The notes under the pieces were generated by a model, which was not told the DNA's origin, did no database searches, and saw nothing but the letters and a program-made list of their open reading frames with translations. The translations under genes and the position numbers were made by a program. This document shows positions 12,900-24,300 of a stretch of 64,000 nt of DNA, piece after piece (within the stretch, counting starts at the first letter, position 1; each line of letters begins with the position of its first letter). Origin of the DNA: Ailurus styani (taxonomy: Eukaryota > Chordata > Mammalia > Carnivora > Ailuridae); NCBI GenBank assembly GCA_002007465.1, contig LNAC01000003.1, forward strand, positions 10,651,142 through 10,715,141, read 5' to 3'.

Positions 12900-13135
12900 A
12901 GTCTCCCAAACACGAGCAACCTGGGGAGGTTGTTAACAGTTACAATCAAAGATGACCTGGGGATATTTCTAGACACTAAAGTTATAGTAATTAATAAAAC
13001 AGACAAAATCTCTACTCATGATTTCTAAGGATAAAAACCATAAGGAAGCTTATTTTGGAAGTAATGATAACAGAATAACTTAACCTATGCCATGGAAACT
13101 TGCTCATGGTTTCAGGAAAGCCTTTGTTACATCTC
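12900..13135. repeat. Copy A of a diverged duplicate pair
   Basis: Same order of phrases as 17265-17530: GTTGTTAACAGTT, CAAAGATGA, TTATAGTAATTAATAAAACAG, CATGATTTCTAAGGA, then an AAGGAAGC, TGGAAGTAATGATAACAGAATA series. I judge about three quarters identity by eye over roughly 190 bases. Family not recognised. Confidence 0.6.
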
Positions 13136-13229
13136 AGGCACCAAAGGACATTGTAGTTTCAACAGCGGGTATAGACAGTTGGGTCCAGCAGTGGTAAGGG
13201 AGCATGTCAGTTTAAAAGGAAAGAGATCG

Positions 13230-13419
13230 GGCTCCTGGGTGGCTCAGTTGTTAAGCAACTGCCTTTAGCTCAGGTCATGATCCCGAAGATGTGGGCTCGA
13301 GTCCTGCATCGGGCTCCCAGCTCCATGGGGAGTCTGCTCTTCCCTCTGACCTTCTCCCCTCTCATGCTCTCTCTCCCCCTCTCTCTCAAATAAATAAATA
13401 AAATCTTTGGGAAAAAGTA
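13230..13419 (+). mobile_element. CAN-SINE with target-site duplication
   Basis: GGGCTCCTGGGTGGCTCAGTTG to AAATAAATAAATAAAATCTTTGGG, flanked by aaaaggaaagagatc before and aaaaggaaaaagatc after. Confidence 0.94.
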
Positions 13420-13439
13420 AATAAAAGGAAAAAGATCAT

Positions 13440-14149
13440 CACAAAAAGATGCTACTACCCTAAAGAAGATAAATGAGAAAGGCTAATTCACATAATCAGT
13501 CATCCTGGCCCCTCACTTAAATATATAAGGAAGCTCCTCTTAGATACAAAGGAGCGGTGGATACTACTTAGATACTACAAAGGAGATTGTGAGAATTAAG
13601 GTGTGATTAAAACTGAGATTGTTCAGATGTGTTCCCTTTATGACAAAAACAACTCGCCATGAGGTATGGCTCATGAAAACAGTCTTAAGAAGAAAAAGTT
13701 CAGGTGTCCTGTCAATAGACCTGATTGCTGGACATAATAGCCTGTTCTGTTATGATGGTCAAGGATTCATTATAACGTTAAAACTCGAGTATTACCCAGT
13801 AAAGACTATGTATGGAATTGATAGAAATACCGAAATCAAAGAGAGACACAAGTGATGTACACACTGGCCAAATGATGAGGGAAATGAATAGTAGAATATA
13901 TGTGCATGTGTGTATATGTGCAATGTAGAGGTTCAAGAAGGCTGTGTAATTTTAAAATCTCACTGAAAAGTTCTGACGTGAATCCAAGTTTGAGGAGAAC
14001 TAAAGGAAAGATAAGGAAAGTGGGAGAAATGAGACAGTATTTAAGACTTTTAAAGTTATTTTAGAAAAATACCTGTGAAAGTGACAACAAGAGGAAATCA
14101 GGAAGAAAAAAGGTCACACAGTGTGATGGGGGAAAAAAAAGAAATGAAG
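13440..14149. other. Non-coding sequence, nothing recognised
   Basis: Unique-looking sequence. A 78-codon open frame near 13619-13855 has no recognisable domain and no splice or promoter support. Confidence 0.5.
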
Positions 14150-14150
14150 A

Positions 14151-14334
14151 GGGGCACGTGGGTGGCTCAGTCGGTTAAGTGTCTGACTCTTGATCTGAGC
14201 TCAGAACGTGAGATTAGGGTGCTGAGATGGAGCCCCAAGCCAGGCTCCACACTCAGGGGAGAGTCTACCTGAGATTCTCTCTCCCTCTGTCCCTTCCCCC
14301 TTCTCTAAAATAAATAAATAAATCTTTTTAAAAA
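14151..14334 (+). mobile_element. CAN-SINE
   Basis: GGGGCACGTGGGTGGCTCAGTCGG head, GACTCTTGATCTGAGCTCAG middle and AAATAAATAAATAAATCTTTTT tail. Older subfamily. Confidence 0.93.
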
Positions 14335-14899
14335 ATGGAGAAAGTGATTTAGATTAAAATAACCCCAATTTGCTCTTTATTGACTATAATCAAGTTCATG
14401 TCTAATGATTTCTCTGAATCTGAGTCTTAGTTTTCTTTTCATAAATTGTACACAAGTCTCTTGATTTCCCTCAATATTAGTGTTTTATTGTGTTGTGTTT
14501 TTTGTTGTGATGGTGATGGTTTTTGTTTGTTTTGTTTTTGTTTTTAAGAATAACTATTTGATAGGACTAGTAAATTTATTCCATGACAATGTCTAAGAAT
14601 GTACCTTATAAATGATAAAGCACTCTTAAAATATTTATTACCATTGCTCTGTAGTAAGAGAAAAATGTAATTTAGAGAAACTACTTTGATAGTTTAAATC
14701 TTAGTCATAAGAGAATAAAAACTAAAGGCAGAATAGAGTTTTAAACTAAAATCATAAAACAAATATAAAAGAAAATTATAAAAATCAAAAGGTAGATTTT
14801 AATAAATGTAAAAAGTGTCATTAATAATTGCTGTAAGATCTTCCTTAGTTAAGATAAAGATCAAAAACTTAATACAGCTTGCTTAGGAACAATAAGGAA

Positions 14900-15100
14900 G
14901 GGCTCCTGGGTGGCTCGGTGGGTTAAGTGGCTGCCTTCAGCTCAGGTCATGATCCCAGGGTCCTGGGATCGAGTCCCGCATTGGGCTCTCTGCTCAGCAG
15001 AGAGCCTGCTTCTCCCTCTCCCCTCTCCCTGCCGCTCTGCCTACTTGTGCTCTCTATCTCTCTGTCAAATAAAATAAATAAAATCATTGGAAAAAAAAAA
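14900..15100 (+). mobile_element. CAN-SINE with target-site duplication
   Basis: GGGCTCCTGGGTGGCTCGGTGGG head to AAATAAAATAAATAAAATCATT tail, flanked by aggaacaataaggaa and aggaacaatgaggaa. Confidence 0.95.
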
Positions 15101-15314
15101 GGAACAATGAGGAAAATATATGGAGATTAAGTAAAAGATCAAAGGGAATTTGTACCTTAATCTATTGAAACTTCAAAGCAATAGTCTCAAGCAAGGTAAT
15201 AAGAATTAATTCAAGATCCAAAAATAGAAACAGTTCTTGAGGCGACAGAATTTACAGTCAGTGGCTTGAAGAGCCATGTTGATGAAAGTGGGGATAGTTT
15301 CCTTTCAGCTGACA

Positions 15315-15770
15315 CAGTACCCCCTCTTACCTGCAGGGGATACATTCCAAGACCCCCAGTGGATGCCTGAAACCACGGATAGTACCAAAGCCTATACATA
15401 CTGTTTTTTCCTATGCATACATACCTATGATAAAGTTTAATTTATCAATTAGGCATAGCAGGAGATTAACAACAATATCAGGTAATAAATTAGAACACTT
15501 AGAACATATTATAATAAGAGTTACATGAACGTGCTCTCTCTCTCTTAAAATATCTTTTTGTACTGTACTCACCCTTCTCGTGATAGTGTGAAGTGATCAA
15601 ATGCTTATGTAATGAGATGAGACGAGGTGAGTGACGTAAGTATTGTGACCTAGTGTTAAGCTACAACTGGCCTTTTGACAATGTCACAAGGAGGATCATC
15701 TGCTTCCAGACTACAATTGACCTTGGGTAAAAAACTGTGGGAGGTGACGGGCAGATGAGACGGACTCCTT
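15315..15770 (+). mobile_element. Tigger/pogo-type non-autonomous DNA transposon
   Basis: Starts CAGTACCCCCTCTTACCTGCAGGGG, then ATTCCAAGACCCCCAGTGGATGCCTGAAACC, CCTATGATAAAGTTTAATTTA, TTTTTGTACTGTACTCACCCTTCTCGTGA and AGGAGGATCATCTGCTTCC. This is a common mammalian element with Tigger-like termini. The right terminal repeat is decayed. The subfamily (MER44- or Tigger7-like) was not resolved. Confidence 0.75.
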
Positions 15771-15989
15771 GAAAAGCTGGGATGAGGAAATCTACTCCGA
15801 TGCAAACTCTTTGCTAAAATATATGATTTTTATAACTCTTAATATTTTATATAACCAAGTTATCACACATGAATTTATTAAAATCAGGTGATAATTAAGA
15901 ACTCATTAAAAAATCAATACACATCCATGTTTATTTTACTTTTCTTTTTTCCCACCAAATTTTCATTGTATAAAATGTTAAAATTATGA

Positions 15990-16510
15990 ACACCTACCTT
16001 CATATCATCCATCATTCCAACCACATTTCTCAGAGACTGTGCATCTCTCCATATTTTGATAGTTCCCCTTTCTGTCTGTGTTCTCTGCGTTTACTTACAC
16101 ACACAGAAACACAGCTTATTTTATTAAACAAATTGAGATATTTTACTAAAGATAATATTCTGAAATTTCCTTTTATAAAAAAGTCTTCAAAATATTTTCA
16201 TGCTAGTATATATAAATCTGCTACATTTTTTAAGTAGCTGCAGAGTATTTCATGCTGTGTATATATCATAACTTATCCATTTCTGTACCTCTGGATTTTA
16301 AGTTGGGTCTAATTTTCTTTATTGCAAAAAAATCCTGCAGCATTTTTGTATCTTTAAGCATATATGTGACATACATTTCTCTATGATATATTCCTAAAAG
16401 GAAAACGACTGGGTCTAAGTAAATACATTTTTTAAACAATTTTAATCAGTTCTTAAGTTACTCTCCAAAAGGGCTTTGCTAATTTACATTTGAATGTTAA
16501 TTTTTTACTA
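15990..16510 (-). mobile_element. Ancient L1 (L1M) fragment
   Basis: Reads as antisense L1 3' sequence: GCAGAGTATTTCATGCTGTG, ATAACTTATCCATTTCTGTACC, ATCCTGCAGCATTTTTGTATC, TATTCCTAAAAGGAAAACGACTGGGTC, TCTCCAAAAGGGCTTTGCTAATTTACA. Diverged. Confidence 0.7.
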
Positions 16511-17264
16511 GCTAAGAAATTATGCAAAAAATCGTTATTTTAAATGGATTTGAACATTGCATGATTTAATCCAGTCTGATATATACTATTATTAGAATAT
16601 ATGATTTATGTTAAAATTACAAATTTTTAAAATTTTCTTTTCATAGTTCATTTTTTCCTATCTGGAAACTATCAGAAAAATTAAATTCAAGTTCCTGGTG
16701 CTTCAAGCACACTGTATCAAAATTATTAGCATCTTTGCATTTTAAGAATATCACTATGATTTTTTTCCAAAAATAAAAATAGTGGGAAAGTTTGGCTTGC
16801 TGAATGTGTAATCTAAAACAAACCTCAAATCCAAATTAAATTAAACATAGTCTTTGCACAATTGTGTTACAAAAAAAATCAACTGAGACCATAAATACAG
16901 GAAAGAGGGAGAGCAATATCTTTTCATTTGAGAACAGTATCCATATATAGAAATTGATTTTCTTTCTGAGTGAAATCATTTATAGCATCCATATATGATT
17001 TTTCTCATTGCTACATGTATGTGTGTAACTGATGTATATTCTCAAGGAATTATAGATAAAAGTGGTAAAATGTACATAGTTGTTGACTAATTAGGTCATA
17101 ACCTAATTGTTACATGAGATGAGGGAGAAATATATGTCAATTCTAATTCCAAATTTCTTTCCTTTGCAATTGGGAGAATGATCATTCTATTGATTGAGCC
17201 ACATTAAAAAAAAAGGACACATTTTATTATAACTTTAGCCACTTTGTATCCAATAAGATGGTGA

Positions 17265-17530
17265 GTCATATATGCAGAAAATACAATGGGTAGGTATCTA
17301 GAAAAAAGTTGTTAGCAGTTGTTACCAAAGATGAGCTAAGAACATCTCTTAGAAATTATAGTAATTAATAAAACAGATAAATTCCCTGCCCATGATTTCT
17401 AAGGACATAAAGCATAGGAAAGCCTACTCTGGAAACTAATAATAAAAGAATAGCTTAAACAACATAAACCATAGAAAGTTGTTCACCATTTATGAAAAGC
17501 ACCTGTTCTTTTATTTTTAGGTCTCTCAGA
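17265..17530. repeat. Copy B of a diverged duplicate pair
   Basis: Partner of 12900-13135 in the same orientation, about 4.4 kb away. Shared phrases include GTTGTTAGCAGTTG, CAAAGATGA, TTATAGTAATTAATAAAACAG and CATGATTTCTAAGGA. Confidence 0.6.
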
Positions 17531-17884
17531 TCTAGGCTAGACGTACAGAATTGGAAAAATCTGTTGAGATATGAATCTTAGACACTTGCTTCAGATTTGC
17601 TTAAAATCATCCAGAATGAAAGCACAATAAATACTAAACAGAAAAATTAAATGCCTAAATGGGGAAGCTTCACATAAGTTGAGACTTTTTTTCTCATTGT
17701 GTTCACTACTTTATCACTAGCGCCTGAAATTATGTGTGACATGAAGTAAAAGCTCAATAAATATTTGCTGAGTAGATGTGCAAACTATTGTTCATTTATT
17801 ATTTTCCTACACTGTTAATGTTAGCCATTGAAAAGTGAGGATAAATGCATTATAATAAAATCCGCAGTAGGGGCACGGAAGCAT

Positions 17885-18265
17885 ATTTCTGTGTGCTCAG
17901 TTTCCTCATCTGTCCAATGGGAATAAATTAACACTTACTTCAAAAAATAGAATTAAGCAATATAACTTGTTTAAAGGACTTAGCACAGGACACCTGGGTG
18001 GCTCAGTTGGTTAAGCAGCTGCCTTTGGCTCAGGTCATGATCCCAGCGTTCTGGAATCGAGTTCTGCATCAGGCTCCTTGCTCAGCGGGGAGCCTGCTTC
18101 TCCCTCTGCCTCTGCCTGCCTCTCTGCCTCCTTGTGCTCTCTCTCTCTCTCTCTCTGTCAAATAAATAAATAAATAAAATCTTAAAAAAAAAAAAATAAA
18201 GGACTTAGCACAGTAACTGGTTCATGATAAACACTATAATGGTTAATATTGCTATTACCACTAAT
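17885..18265 (+). mobile_element. MIR, split by a later CAN-SINE
   Basis: Left part has TGTGCTCAGTTTCCTCATCTGTCCAATGGGAATAA. Right part resumes at 18214 with TAACTGGTTCATGATAAACACTATAATGGTTA. The SINE at 17988-18196 sits between them, so the MIR is older. Confidence 0.75.
17988..18196 (+). mobile_element. CAN-SINE inside a MIR, perfect target-site duplication
   Basis: GGACACCTGGGTGGCTCAGTTGG to (AAAT)n AAAATCTT and A tail, flanked by taaaggacttagcaca on both sides (16 bases, perfect). Confidence 0.97.
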
Positions 18266-18425
18266 GTTCAATTGTGGACTTAGAATTTAGAGTTTGTGAA
18301 TACTTGTCCTCATCCTACCAATAATTCACCAAATACTGAGAAAAATTCATTGAGGGTCTGAGTTGATTTTTTCCTTTGAGTAAATTACTGTTAACCAGAC
18401 TAACTTATTTAAAAGTTAAAGTAAA

Positions 18426-18518
18426 GGGCACGTATTGCATGGAGCACTGGGTGTGGTGCACAAACAATGAATCTTGGATCACTGCAAAAATAAAATAAAA
18501 AAAAATAATTAAAAAAAT
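18426..18518 (+). mobile_element. Extremely 5'-truncated carnivore L1 (about 93 bases)
   Basis: GGCACGTATTGCATGGAGCACTGGGTG and CACAAACAATGAATCTTGGATCACTGCAAAAA followed by an A-rich tail, flanked by aaaagttaaagtaaa and aaaagttaaggtaaa (one mismatch in 15). Only the last bases of the L1 3'UTR were inserted. Confidence 0.82.
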
Positions 18519-18801
18519 AAAAGTTAAGGTAAATTTTTTAACAACGACTCAAACCCAATTTTTAAACAATTAAAAAAATAAAATTATAATCCAGTGTTGT
18601 TTATATGCCTGGTAATTCTAATTTATTCACTGCATAAGAATTATAGTTAAAATAAAGAGTTATTTAATAAACAATGTTTAAGTCCAATATGATGGTAATG
18701 ACATTTGGTCATAGCTGGTCTTCACAAATTTGTATGGTGTTTAGTTAGAGAACCCCAAAGGATAAAATCATTTTTGAAAGGATTATTCTAAAGTTATACA
18801 T

Positions 18802-18998
18802 GTTGGGACACCTGGGTGGCTCAGTTGGTTAAGCGTCTGCCTTCGGCTCAGGTCATGATCCCAGGGTCCTGGGATTGAGTCCCGCATCCGGCTCCCTGCT
18901 TGGCGGGGAGCCTGCTTCTCTCTCTGCCTCTGCCTGACACTCTGCCAGCTTGTGCTCTCTCCCTCTCTCTCTGACAAATAAATAAAAATAAAATCTTT
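18802..18998 (+). mobile_element. CAN-SINE with perfect target-site duplication
   Basis: Full-length element, close to consensus, flanked by aaagttatacat at 18790-18801 and 18999-19010. It is the last SINE before a 14.7-kb SINE-free stretch. Confidence 0.96.
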
Positions 18999-19309
18999 AA
19001 AGTTATACATCTTTACCAAAGAATTACTAATGAAAAAATCACCTTTATAACTAAGTTAGATCTTGGCTTACAGATATATTCAGCTTTTAAGTTTAATTCA
19101 GAATTCTATTAATTTAATTGAAATGGCTATTTATGCAAGCATAATCAGAAAGCTGACTCAAAGGATCATTTAGGTTTAATTTTATCTCATTTTCACTGAA
19201 CTTGCTTGATTTCAGAAACAGGAGGTGGCAGAGTTTGACCATTCAGAAATCATATGAGTTGTTTGATTTCAAAAAAATTGAACTACACATATAGGAATGA
19301 CCTTCAACA

Positions 19310-20015
19310 GGCTGAATCTGATTCTCCTCACTCTCTCTATCTACCACCAGTTCATTCCACCATCACCGTTAGCCTGGACTGTTGTAATAGTTCTGTAACC
19401 TGCTTTCTGCTTCTCTTGAAGGATGAATAGGCAGAGCAATCTTTTAAAAAACTCAAATCATAATTCTTCTACTGAAAACTCTCCAAAGACATCTGTTCTT
19501 ATAATGAAAGAAACACTTTTCATAATAAACCACAATTCCCCACATGAGCAAGCCATATCTTGCCACTCCAACCTCATTTCCCATCAGACTCTACCATCTT
19601 CTTGGCCCTTTGTTTTCTTCCTTAGACACACCAAATCTGTTCCAGTCTCAGAACCTTTCCTCTTGCCCTTTCTTCTTTCTGAGAGGTCCTTCCTCAGATT
19701 ATCCCATGGCTGGCTGTTTGCCATTCTTGTGTATCTCACAGAGGCTGCCCTTGAACTATTAACTAAAACACCACTGAAACTCATACCCCAGTCACTCTCT
19801 CTCTTTCATCCTGCATTATACTTCATAAAACCTATTGCACTTAAAAGTTTCCTTCTGTGTTTAGCTGTTTGTATACAGAAAGCCCTATGGATGTAAGAAT
19901 ATTGTGTGTTTGCTTCACTATTAGATCTTTAGTGCCTAGCAGAGCCTTGCCCATAATAGGTACTTAGTAATAGGTATTAGGTACTCAGTAATCGGTATTT
20001 GTCAAATGAATGAAT
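19310..20015 (+). mobile_element. L2 LINE 3' end
   Basis: Follows the L2 3' consensus over about 700 bases: CCACTCCAACCTCATTTCCC, CACACCAAATCTGTTCCAGTCTCAGAACCTTT, GAGAGGTCCTTCCTCAGATTATCC, CCAGTCACTCTCTCTCTTTCATCC, TAGTGCCTAGCAGAGCCTTG and the terminal TCAAATGAATGAATGG. The 157-codon open frame 19423-19896 lies wholly inside it and is not a gene. Confidence 0.85.
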
Positions 20016-20059
20016 GGCTATCTGTACATGCAAATTAAAATAGGTATACATATTAATAG

Positions 20060-20500
20060 CATCAAAATGATCTGTTCCCTGTGTTGGGTATCTTCTTGCT
20101 TGCTTCTCAAGATCCATCTGTACCCTTTACCCTGTTTGACACCCTGAGAGACTGATCCAGTTGGACATCAGCAACTTGGCTTCTACTTGAGTTTGGCCAG
20201 TGGTAGCCATTTGCAAGTGATTGTAAAGCAGGGAGAGGATGAACTTGGGAATTTTTGCCAGACTCCTTTTCAGACTTAATGATCCAAATTGGCTGCATCT
20301 CTCCAGCCCTCTACAAAAGGCCACATCCTTCTTAGGACTAGGGATGGTAATAACTCCTTCTTGTGACTAGCCCCAGGGCAATTTTCCTTAAGCCTTGAGT
20401 AAACTTTTGTAAATAATCCCTTTATTAAAGTATCCTCAAAATACCAGTGAGAGTGTGCCATCTGTTTCCTGCTAGGTCCCTTATTTTGAAAATTCATTCA
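20060..20500. repeat. Probable ancient interspersed repeat, family not assigned
   Basis: CTTTTGTAAATAATCCCTTTATTAAAGTATCCTCAAAATACCAGTGAGAGTGTGCCATCTGTTTCCTGC matches a phrase I know from many mammalian loci, probably an ancient L1 3'UTR. I cannot name the family. Confidence 0.45.
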
Positions 20501-21176
20501 AAAGATTTTCACCCAGATTTTTAAAAATAATAAATTGATTTATCATGGCGTCTTCCTAAATCCATTTCAGCTCTATTTCCCTTTACATGGCAGATTTTTA
20601 TTAATTGAACTTTTGCATTTGCAGATTTCTGTTTCTAATACCTTTTCACTACCTCATTTCAGTTTCTTTAACAGCACCACTTTTTTTTTTTTTTTAGAAG
20701 TGTTTCTATTTTGATCTCAGATGTTAAAGTAAGAATTAGAAAATACAGTTGACCGGAGATATAGTCATTTAAGAAAAAGAAATAGAAATTTCTATAAAAA
20801 TCCTTTTATCTTTAAGCATTAGCCAATATTAGTGTCATAATACAATTTGCAATCACTAGGCATCACATCACTAATCTAATAAGAATTGAAATATTTTTAA
20901 AGGAAAGTAGAAAAATAATGACAAAATAAATTAGATTATAGGTACACCTTAATTTATAAGATAGATGTGTTTCTGAAAGATTAGCCATTGAGGTAATTTC
21001 TATTAACTAAATTATATTTTCCCATTGACTTGGGCTTATAATTGCAAAGGCATGGCTCTTACAGTGGGATGCAAAGAAGAATGTGGTCTAGAAAGCAAAT
21101 ATAACTTTGATGTAAAGTTATTTTATAAATCATATATTTAAATATAAATTATAGATATTGATTAAAATAATAATAC

Positions 21177-21310
21177 AATTGACCATAGAACAACAAGTTT
21201 GAGCTTCATGGGTCCACTCATATGCATATTTTTTCAATAAATATGGTATAGTACTTAAATGCTCAAGAAATAGTTCATTTCAATTCCCATGCATTTAAGG
21301 GTCTAGACAT
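21177..21310 (+). mobile_element. Tigger-family DNA transposon end
   Basis: CAATTGACCATAGAACAACAAGTTTGAGCTTCATGGGTCCACTCATATGCATATTTTTTCAATAAATA matches the 'gttgacccttgaacaacatgggtttgaactgcgtgggtccactta' end of Tigger2/MER2-type elements. The rest is missing or decayed. Confidence 0.7.
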
Positions 21311-24300
21311 AAGTGAAAGATATGAAATCTGTAGGGTGAAACAGACTAGATAAACCATATTGATGTTTCCTTTCTTTTGGGGTAAGGTAGTATCTCTGTA
21401 TCCTTAGTGAATATAACCTTTTTTTTAAGATCGTAAGATAAAACAAATTTTAATTAGCACAGATTCCTCAATTATTTTCTTGTCCTGTGATATGAAAGGC
21501 TATCGGGATTAAGGGAGTATAGTTAGGAACAGTGTCTCTAAAAGTGGAAAATTTTTATGCATTTCCACTAACCTAGAACATTCTGTAATATAAGTTACTC
21601 AGATTTAGTATTTTGATAAACAGTTTCTCTATGGTTACTTTTTTTCAGGGATGTCTCCCCAAGTACTTTTAGGATGATTACCATTGGGTGAAATGTCATT
21701 TTCCTTATTTTTGAGCCTGAATCTGAGAGGGCATAAACATTTGGTCAGACAGACCCTAAAGCATTAAAAAGTTTTTTAAGGGCTGCTAAACCAGCCTTGT
21801 CTCTTTTTCAAGATTCCCTACACAACCACCTAATGGATTTCTTTTTCATTTGGCATTCCTCTTTCCCAAGAAACTTAGGTAATTTGTTCACTGGAAGACC
21901 AGGGCGAAACTCTGATGAAGCTCACAGTAACAATGGGGGGGGAAGGGGGTGGGGAGTCTTCATTCTTTCCACAGCTACAGCTGTGCTTGAATAGGGACTG
22001 GCTGGAGGGACTCACAAGGTGAACTGCACACAAGTGTGTGACTCCAAATGGAGCTACCCTGTGATACACCTCCCAGCAGTTTTCACACTCACTTTCTAAG
22101 GTGTGAAACCCCTGAGAACAGGACATGACAGTGTTGGAAGTTCTGACTATCAGACTCTTCCATCTTTACTTAAACTATAGAGTCACCAGCTCAGTAAAAA
22201 TGCGAGGTGCTGGATCAGAAAAAGACCTGGTTTTGTTAAGGGAGGAACAATCAGAGCAGCTGGAGACTGGGGGTGGTCGGAAGACCACCTAAGTTTTGTT
22301 CTATTACCACAGACAAGCAGAGGAGTTGTGGATTGATGCTGGCCATTAGAGAGAGAAAGAGAGCACTCACTTAAATGAATAAGCAGAAACTTATTCAACA
22401 TTTGTGTTCCTGCTTCTTACTTTTGCTGAATAGTGAATCGTTCACTCTATTAATTATGTTTCTATTGTTAACTTTGTCACATTTGTATTATCACAAAATC
22501 ATAGATTATAATCATAAATATCTAAGGAATTCTAATGAACTTCAGATATTTGCTTTCAAAATTGTATCCTTCCTACCTATTAAAAGTTCAACTTACAGAA
22601 AGTCTTCTAAAAAAGAAAGTACTCATTTAAGAGAAAAAGGAAACATATTTCTAGCCAGCATTTCGGGAGAAATCTCGTCATTTCCCCCCAGTGCAGCTCA
22701 TCATAAAAGCTCTAAGGAAATAGTGTTTAAAATCAATTAACCAAGAAGGCCAAGATCAATTTAACAAGGGTTAGCTAATGTTTTACTAAAGCAAAATCTC
22801 TTTTCTTTAAACATGATTAATATCAGTTAGGGGTTGTTATTAGTGCTGTCACTTCTAAAAATTGTGACAGTTTGTAATGAAAAGGCCTTTGTGTACATGT
22901 AAGGGATTTATAGGAAGCACAGAAATGTAATGTGGTGTTAGTGGTTGTATCTTTTCTTTGCCTTTGATATTTTAAGAGAACACTCCATTTTTACTCTGTC
23001 TTCTTGGAATGCCTCCTAAAAGGTCACCGAAGGATCAAGAAATACTTAACCTATAACCACCGACGATTAAAACAACTCTATGCAAATTATATTCTAGGGT
23101 GACATTTAGCAGTGTTGATATTGGGTAGAGTTATAAAAATCAATGGATTTTAGAGTTAGAAGGGGCTAAACATATAGGCCAGTAATTTCCACATTTTTAA
23201 CAGCTTATTTCGTATAAGAACCCCTTATACTTACAATGCTAAAAATGTACGTGCTAAGACTGAAGGGAGAGGATGTCTAGGCTGGGCCCAGTTGGGTTTC
23301 TCCAGCATCTTACCCCAATCCCCAGCCCACTACCCACAGTTTGAAAACCAAACAATGATCCCTTACCTTAACATGACAGGAAACTAACACCTTAACATAA
23401 CAGGAAAGGAAAACCTGTTGAAGTGACTTGTCACGTTAGCACAGCATATTCGTACATTGGAAACATAACTTGATCCAGTAATTTTATTGACTTATTTATT
23501 TTACCTCTCACTATCCTCGTCCACATATGTAGTTTTAACCTACAGTTTTACAGTTGATATTAATTTGCTTTGCCAGATCATGGTGCCACTGTGAATTAGA
23601 CCCACACATACATCTACATCTTTTCTCTAAAGAACAAAACACAAAAAACTGAAAATGCTTTACTACTGCTTCTGAACAGCACACTTTCGCTATCTTAATA
23701 TGCATATAAAATTCTCAGCCACCAAAAACAACATCATAATCATTTATCTTTGTAAGTCCAGCTCCTGGTAATATATGTGAATATCTTGTAACTGAGATAT
23801 TACCTCTATATGGGTTAGGTCGAAACATAGGAAATAGTCAATATTTGAACTTTTTAATCTACAAATACATGTTCATATAGTTTAATTTAATACAACCTCT
23901 AATACTTATGATAGCCACACAATGCAATTGCTGTCTTTGTTCTCTAGGTGAAGACTCAGAGGTTCCCAGACAAGAGTCTTCTTGGAATGCCAAGACCACA
24001 CTGCCAGGAATGTGAGGGCAGGGATCTGGCCATAAACATCTTTCCCTATTTCATGTCTTTTCTCTTGAACCAAGCTACCCTATATGCTCAGAACGTTTGA
24101 ATGTAAAGAGAGCAAGTTTATTAAAAGAATAACTTAGTTCCATAAGAGCATGAAAGTGAAAAACCATTTCAGACAGAATCTATTTCTTTAAAAAGCGAGC
24201 TTCGTATATTAAAACAATATTTACTAAACTTTTGATCAGATATCAGTAGCATAGGTCGTCTAAGACTTTAAAGCTACCTCTAAAACCCATAGCTACATCT

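Noticed and set aside
18806..18880. tRNA-like sequence (box A and box B) in CAN-SINE heads
   Set aside because: These are SINE heads derived from tRNA-Lys, without an intact cloverleaf or anticodon arm, so not tRNA genes. The same applies to every SINE listed.
19423..19896. 157-codon frame
   Set aside because: It lies wholly inside an L2 fragment and no domain is recognisable.
22375..22740. 121-codon + strand frame
   Set aside because: AT-rich, Ser/Leu/Lys-rich composition, no domain, no splice or promoter context; expected by chance in 64 kb.
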